A stretch of DNA of 64,000 bases from Gonatopus flavifemur (Eukaryota; Arthropoda; Insecta; Hymenoptera; Dryinidae), in NCBI GenBank assembly GCA_018340375.1, contig JAFFJZ010000085.1, positions 248,001 to 312,000 on the forward strand, read 5' to 3'. This document shows positions 58,369 to 64,000 of the stretch, in pieces. Each line of letters begins with the position of its first letter. Within the stretch, counting starts at the first letter, position 1. The position numbers and the translations under genes are program-made. The notes under the pieces are model-generated. The model did not search any database, was not told the DNA's origin, and worked only from the letters and a program-made list of their open reading frames with translations.

Positions 58369-59010
58369 AGGAAATCGCGATCACAAATATTCACTGTTCG
58401 TGTTATCCGATCTTTACAAAATTTTCACCACAGGTACATTGGGTGTCGATAGTGGTCCCATATGAGTTTCAACTCGATCCTTACAGAAAAATAGCGGAGG
58501 TGAAGGAAAATGTTATAAAAAATAGTGATTTTGCGATCACGAATATCTCGGCTCCTTATTATTTGATCGCAATGAACCTCATACCACGTTCCGGTTATGA
58601 TCCGATAGTGGTCCCATATGAGTTTCATCCTAATCGGTTGAAAATTGTGGGAATTTTCTAGTTTGCGGTTCGTATGATTTGACAATATTTCGAAAGCATG
58701 TCTTCCTTATGTTCGTATCATCCGAATGTCGTGGAACTGAGAGCATATTCAGAGCACGTGGTGTTAGTTCTAAGATTTGAATTCCAAGCAAATCGGAGTT
58801 GAGGAAAGAAAATAATAAGCACTTTGCTTTGGGATAAATTTTGAAAATTCTGTTATCGCCGCTATCATGCGGATATCTTCAGTTCTTATAATCCGATCTC
58901 CATGAAACTTTCATCACGAATAGATGTTGGGTCGATAGTGGTCTTGTTGATCTTCGTCAAGATTAACTCCAATTGTACAAAAAAAATCAGTTCAGCACCG
59001 ATAACTAAAC

Positions 59011-59181
59011 AAACTCTGCCAATTGATAGGCACAAAGCTTCCTCGTTTCTTCTCAAGCAGCATTCGAACATATTTTTCACCAAAAAAACTCTGCCCAATA
59101 ATCGAAATGAATACATCAAATACGTTGGGATACTACTTGAAAAGAAACGAGGAAGCTTTGTGCCTATCAATTGGCAGAGTT
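59011..59181. repeat. Long hairpin, about 46 bp arms
   Basis: AAACTCTGCCAATTGATAGG and onward (59011-59057) pairs with 59136-59181 (CCTATCAATTGGCAGAGTTT at its outer end), nearly perfectly, with a loop of about 78 bp. Confidence 0.85.
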
Positions 59182-60078
59182 TTTTTCATGATCTTCCTTC
59201 ATGTCCATCCATCCTATTCGTACTGCGGAACCATATCGAAGGCGTTTGTGTATGAATAACTGGAGAAAAATCATTTACCTGTAACTGGTGTGCAAGTACT
59301 GTTTATGAGCTTTCCAGGGGTTCTTTATGAACTCGTTACAGCTCCCCTAATTTGTATGTTATTATTGGACTTGATCCCAGACAGCATACAAAAATTCAAA
59401 ATGATTTCTGAAAAAAGAACTGTTGAAGAGCTCTTTTAGAATATAAGGACTCCCTAAAGACCTCTTCAACCGTTCTTTCCTGAGAATTCATTTGGGATTC
59501 TTGTGTACTATGTGGGGAAGAAGGTATTTATGCGAAGGAAATATTGAGCAATTCCATTCCTCAGAAAGCCGCGCGCGTGTATATTTACTGATTCAGATAA
59601 ATTTAATTTGACATCAATGGAAGTTAATTCAAATCCAATGAATTTTTCATTTATTCCAACCAAAACTGTATGGGGTTCATATTCAACAAGAAATCCAATT
59701 GATTCAGATAAGTTGAGTTAATCCAAATGTTCTTGTTCTAACCAGTATCTCTTTGGATTCACCCGATTTTTGAATTCACATTCACCATATTGTATTAATT
59801 ATTCCGATTCCGAAAATTCTGACTCTAGATTCGAATCCAGCAACCTCGAAAACCACAGATTCATATTTTCATCACATTTTCCCAAACTCGATGCATTAAA
59901 ATCGAAAAGTTTTACTTACCTCCTCATATTGTTACCCGCACTCCATATGTCTTCCACCGAGCTACTGTGTTCAGTTGACTGGAAAACGAGAACAAGCACA
60001 GACAAGAGCGCAACGTGTGTTTGATTATGCTTCATAGACGTCACTGATAGAATAATTCGATCGATCTGTTCAAAACAA

Positions 60079-60445
60079 CCCGGGAAAAAATGATCAGATC
60101 TGACCAGATCTCAATGTTGGTCAGATCTAAACAGATCTATTAAGATCTGAAAACCTGCGATTTTGGCTTATGTTTGTCACAATATATGTGCAGAATCAAA
60201 TTCATATACAGACAGATATCACAAAATTTCTGACAATTGAACCACCAATTGCTCAGTAAGATTGAATCTAATATTCAATTCAGATCTAACGAGATCTACT
60301 CAGATCTAACCAGATGTGCCAAGATCTGATCAGATCTACTGAGATCTGAACAGATCTAATCTGATCTTCTGAACCAGATCTGACCAAAAATCAGATCTAC
60401 TCAGATCTATTTAGATCTGAATAGATCTAATGATTTATTCCTGGG
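60079..60445. repeat. Foldback cluster with 17 AGATCT palindromes
   Basis: CCCGGGAAAAAATGATCAGATCT at the left and AGATCTAATGATTTATTCCTGGG at the right form an imperfect inverted repeat. Between them AGATCT occurs about 17 times in 350 bp, mostly spaced 10-20 bp apart (CAGATCTAACCAGAT-like units). It lies in the right subterminal region of the piggyBac. Confidence 0.85.
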
Positions 60446-62599
60446 AAAGCGAATACAAGTAATAGCATCTCATATGAATGCAGTGGCGCACTCCATGCGC
60501 CAGCTCGTGTGCATAAGGGTTAATATCTCTTCACTGGGAGAAAATTTGACGCATTTTTGACTCCTCAGTAAGGCCTCCTTTGTAAATGAGCATCCAGAAA
60601 GAGTTCGCGTGTCCATTTGATTCCGATTCTCCAATTTTATATTATTTACTATACCAAATAATCTTTCGGAATCGGCATTTGAGTATGAGAGAGAAAGAAC
60701 TTCTGAAAAAAATTCCGGTCAAGCTTCAAATGTATATTTGCCATCCTAATTTCTCATAGATTTTGGTTGACTCCAAAATTCGTCGACAGCAATCGGAGCT
60801 ATTGTTTCTTCGGTGGGAAAAACTTGTATTTTCATCTCATCTGGAAGTTGCATGAATGTTCAACGGCCCCATTCCGCATCTATTGTCTTCACAATTGGTT
60901 CATGAAGAGATTTGATACGTGGTGCACTGGCAATTGAGGGTTGCAGAGGGGGATAGTTTGTTCTCACGTCTACAATTAATGCGTTTTCAGGTGAGAGGAG
61001 TTTTGACAAAGGTGAAATTGGATCCTCAAAATTGTATCTTTTTCCATTTCGATGCACGTAGTCCGGAGAAATTGTCTGATTTTGGCGTAAAAATCCTGTA
61101 CAAGATTTTTATTTTGAGAAATGTATGGTTTTTGAATTTGTTCCGCTACTTTCATTCCCAAGTACATTTGATCATCAGCTTTATGAGATTTTGGATCTTT
61201 TGAACTGGGATCGACTGTTTGTATCAGCTTAGTAGTACCATTTGACCTCCCTCCTTTGGTTCCTAAAACATAATCTGTTGTCAAATAAGTAAACACAATT
61301 TCTTTATATGTTTCTTCCATTCGTTGATGTGAAAACGGAATAACAACTTCTTCACTCTGAAAAAATTCGTGGCATCCGTTTATTCCAGGCAGAGACCAGC
61401 GTAGAGAATAATAGAAGAATTTGAGAAATGGGTCGTTGAGTGCTTCATATATATTTTCACTGCTCTTCAAACGATCCGGTCAATAACATTTATGGAAGTG
61501 TAATTCCAGAGTATCCCATTGCTCCAATGGAATCACGGTGAGGAATGTTATTTGGATCCATAGACTTCATCATAGCTTGAAAAAGGTTCTCGGCAGTGGC
61601 TCCTTCATTCGCTATTTCAGGGTCATCTCCGAATATGGACACCAACCATGAAAAGAACTAACAATCTTCCCCAAGTCTAGATAAAGGGAACACGCACGCA
61701 GGCTAATTTGGTTTTACTAATATCCGTCGACTCGTCGATTGAAAAGCTAAATTTAGTAGTGTGCAACTTTTTAACTGGATCTTCTTTAACTCTCTGACCA
61801 GTGACGTTCACAATGATGCTTTTAGTTTCTGTTCGTTCAATAGCCAAGCCTTGCGCTATTTTCGAATCTTTGAAACATTCTTTGATAACATCCGATTGGT
61901 GATCCATGGTTTTGAAAGAGATATTGTGTTTGGCTATGAATGCAGTAAGTTTGACTTGAGCCATTTTCACATCACTATCTGTAGTACTGTGTCCCGTAAA
62001 TTTTGTGATTGTCATGGACCCAGACACGCTCCCCATATCTGGTTGATGTTGCATTGAATCAGCATGTTCCTTCACATTTTCACAAGAGAATATTTTGTTG
62101 CATACTTGACATCGAGCTTGGTATGGAGACTTGACCACTGGCTCTATCCATGATTGATGAAGCTCTTGAGACTCCCTTTCTTTCAATACCGCTGTTGTTT
62201 ATGTTCACTGGTTTTGGCGGACCAGGAACTGTTTCCCTTTTTTCAGGCTCTGGGGTTGGTGGTTCCGTATCTGGTGTATCAATATCACTAGATCCCATTC
62301 TCTGGAGGTGAGAGCTACATTGGACTGAATATACGTAAATATAAAACATTAGATGAAAAATGAGATATTGATCGTACTCGAATTCATGATAATTTTCTTC
62401 ATTTGTTGTCATGATTTATTTTTGAATTTGTAATTGATGAGAGGTAATTAAAAGAGGAGAGTGATGAGTGACGAGTGTGAGAAAACTTTCGAAAATATTG
62501 AAAATAAATATATACCCAGATAGCAGAAGAGTTCTTCTTCTAAGGAAGAGAGGATGAACTTTTGGCTGAAGGTACATGTCTTACAACTGTTTGAAATGG

Positions 62600-63665
62600 G
62601 GAAAAAGACTTCTTTCCACTCTTCAAGAAAGAAGAATCCCTCATCTATTGCATAAATGTCCAAGGTCTTATGAATTCCTTGAAACCAAACATTTACAGCA
62701 GTGAAGAATGGAGGCTTTTTATTGACTTTTCTACCCGCAGTCTGAAAGTAGTACTTTTACACGATACCAATCAGTTTGCTCCAGTACTAATCGCCTATTC
62801 CATGAATATGACTGGATAGTACCAGTCATTGAAGCTAATACTTGAAAAAATAAAATATACGGGACATAACTGGCAGATTTGCGGAGATCTACAGATCATA
62901 ACAATCCTTCTAGGGCAGGAGAGTGGTTTCACGAAGCATCCATGCTTTTTATGCCTTCGTAATATTCGAGATCGCGAAAAACATTACACAAACTACGAAT
63001 TGACTGCTAGAACCTCTTTAGTTCCTGGCTCGACAGATATTTTGCACGATCCTCTAGTACCACCTACGAAAGTTCTTCTTTCTGCGCTCCATATAGAGCT
63101 CGGCTTGATGAAGCAATTTGTGAGAGCATTAGACAAAGAGAGAACTACTTCAATGTACATCCAAAGGGAGTTCCCGAAGAAATCAGATGCTAAACTCAAA
63201 GAAGGGATTTTCGATGGGCCAGAAATTCGGAAGCTTTTGCTCGACATTGGATTCATCCAATCAATGAGTGCTAAAGGAGAAAAAGCTTTTCTCAGTTTCG
63301 AAAGTATAGTGGAGAATTTCTTAGGCAATAAAAAAAGTCCAAACCATGAGCAAGGAATAAAGAAACTACTGATAAACTATAAGGAACTTGTTTGCCTAAT
63401 GAACTTGAAATCACACTTCCTCGAATCTCATCTAGACTATTTCCCGGAGAATTGAGGGGATTACAGTGAGGAGCAAGGTGAAAGGTTTCACCAGGATCTG
63501 AAGGGAATGGAGCGGCGCTATCAGGGTCAATGTGATGTCAAGATGATGGCAGATTACTGTTGGAATTCTGAAAAAAAATTTGCCAGCACAGAAGAGAGCC
63601 AACAAGAGAAAACCTCTTGGAGGATCGTTTGAGAGCAAGAGAGTTCGATATCATAGGAAGAGATG
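62600..63665 (+). pseudogene. Fragment of an uncharacterised arthropod repeat-type gene (family C)
   Basis: Reads colinearly, after one frame change near 62815, as WRLFIDFSTRSLKVVLLHDTN, YTGHNWQICGDLQIITILLG, HPCFLCLRNIR, LSALHIELGLMKQFVRALD, KLKEGIFDGPEIRKLL, LKSHFLESHLDYFPEN, a UGA at 63453-63455, then GERFHQDLKGMERRYQG and MMADYCWN. I recognise this protein from many multicopy, uncharacterised arthropod loci and take it for a transposon gene, but cannot name its superfamily. The N-terminus is missing. A final frame change lies near 63620. Confidence 0.6.
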
Positions 63666-63675
63666 AATGTCGAAT

Positions 63676-63816
63676 CGTGAGAGGCGAGGGGACTCACGTG
63701 AACCAAGCACCCCGAATCATGGTGGGCAAGGGGACTCACGTTAATCAAGCAGCCCATAGGGAACAGAAATCTACTACGTCCACGCCGTTGTTCCTGGGTC
63801 ACGCTAAGAGTAAGAC
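63676..63816 (+). repeat. Fragment of the DD41D terminal repeat
   Basis: GTGAGAGGCGAGGGGACTCA and the following GGGAACAGA ... CCACGCCGTTGTTCCTGG segment match 3369-3460, the right terminal repeat of the element at 1172-3761. No transposase sequence is attached. Confidence 0.75.
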
Positions 63817-64000
63817 CGAATCATGAATGCATCCGATATTTCTATTTCATGGAGTATCGACGTTCACAACACAGGATACTATTCAACCTGTTGAATCAAT
63901 AAGTGATTGACTTCGGATCATTGGAATTTTGAGTATTAAGCCCATGAAAACTTTGATTCTCCTCTTTTTTCCGGAATCGGTGGCTTAATTTGCTGGGGGC
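63817..64000. other. Window end, nothing recognised
   Basis: AT-rich sequence without a frame of interest. Confidence 0.4.

Larger units (their letters stand above)
57506..60078. other. piggyBac right internal region; repeats, no gene
   Basis: 57860-58230 and 59270-59540 hold inverted units of the subterminal repeat (ACTGTTTGTGGGTTCCTTGTGAAC). 58319-58368 is a GT-rich microsatellite. 58430-58660 contains two copies of a GATAGTGGTCCCATATGAGTTTCA segment. 59011-59181 is a hairpin. No gene recognised. Confidence 0.55.
54866..60519 (-). mobile_element. piggyBac element, 5654 bp, inserted in the hAT gene
   Basis: The left end CCCTTATGCACCCGCGCC follows TTGA (54862-54865). The right end GTGCATAAGGG precedes TTAA (60520-60523). 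Both ends continue with GGCGCA ... GTGCGCCACT. TTGA is a one-base variant of the TTAA target. The subterminal regions hold repeats of about 190 bp with mirrored orientation (55020-55560 against 57860-58230 and 59270-59540). Confidence 0.85.
54749..62412 (-). pseudogene. hAT-type transposase gene, split by piggyBac and internally deleted
   Basis: The minus strand, N to C, starts with an acidic leader (MGSSDIDTPDTEPPTPEPE) and a BED-like zinc finger at about 62140-62050 (CQVCNKIFSCENVKEHADSMQH). The catalytic-domain start at about 61760 has FSFSIDESTDISKTK. A fragment at about 61500-61600 is followed by the late part (ENIYEALNDPFLKFFYYSL, 61470-61000) and the hAT dimerisation motif (LSYSNADSERLFGIVNNIK, about 60690-60630). 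The middle of the catalytic domain is missing. The last codons continue on the far side of the piggyBac at 54861, reading SEMTGRSLYSHENKA and an acidic DDDKLEEDNSEDEF end with UAA at 54749-54751. Frameshifts and stops occur elsewhere (for example near 62190 and 61480). Confidence 0.75.

Noticed and set aside
1..64000. CRISPR arrays, bacterial operons, tRNA or rRNA genes
   Set aside because: Tandem repeats here are satellites or element subterminal repeats without spacer structure; no cloverleaf or rRNA-like sequence seen, and the gene types are eukaryotic.

Overview
The window looks like a piece of AT-rich arthropod, most likely insect, nuclear DNA in which almost every recognisable coding stretch belongs to a transposable element. 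I infer this from the element types (mauritiana- and mellifera-type mariners, RTE, BEL/Pao, DIRS, PIF/Harbinger, piggyBac, hAT) and from the lack of bacterial gene organisation. I find no gene I can confidently call a host gene and no rRNA, tRNA or CRISPR. One or two weak host-exon candidates are listed at low confidence.

Layout. 1-5.6 kb: a perfect-TA-flanked Tc1/mariner element with half-kilobase inverted repeats and a DD41D transposase (1172-3761), then a diverged direct duplication. 5.6-6.9 kb: a mariner with three nonsense codons. 6.9-10.9 kb: degenerate repeats and a foldback element inserted in an older foldback element. 10.9-13.9 kb: an almost intact RTE-type LINE with a single UGA. 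14.65-16.69 kb: a second DD41D element. 17.9-36.5 kb: the deepest nest. A PIF/Harbinger element is split by a 5'-truncated RTE and, downstream, by a BEL/Pao LTR retrotransposon (LTRs 21042-21446 and 35676-36080). The BEL leader holds a decayed DNA-transposon-like gene, which holds a LINE, which holds a Mos1-like mariner. 38.1-39.15 kb: a LINE ORF1-like relic. 40.84-43.84 kb: a second Mos1-like mariner split by a Tc1 element. 45.3-47.5 kb: a piggyBac-type non-autonomous element that carries a tandem array of about 282 bp units. 48.1-53.6 kb: a DIRS-type retroelement split by a 4384 bp DNA transposon with about 910 bp, nearly identical inverted repeats, AATT target duplications and an open two-exon gene of about 551 codons (48560-52943). 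54.75-62.4 kb: a hAT-type gene on the minus strand whose last exon is split by a 5.65 kb piggyBac. 62.6-63.8 kb: a fragment of another arthropod repeat-type gene and a fragment of the DD41D terminal repeat.

The most notable item is the transposon at 48560-52943. It is young by its repeat identity, has an open reading frame, and its long gene belongs to a family I know only as an uncharacterised arthropod protein group. A second, unrelated-looking relic in the same window (23.2-30.65 kb) carries the same order of short acidic motifs (SDG-x-x-Q, then a glycine-rich stretch with CD). I infer that both are RNase-H-like DDE-type enzymes. Several insertions can be verified internally, because removing the insert and one target duplication restores the reading frame of the host element (AATT in the DIRS gene, TTAA in the hAT gene, TA in the LINE and in the Mos1-like gene).
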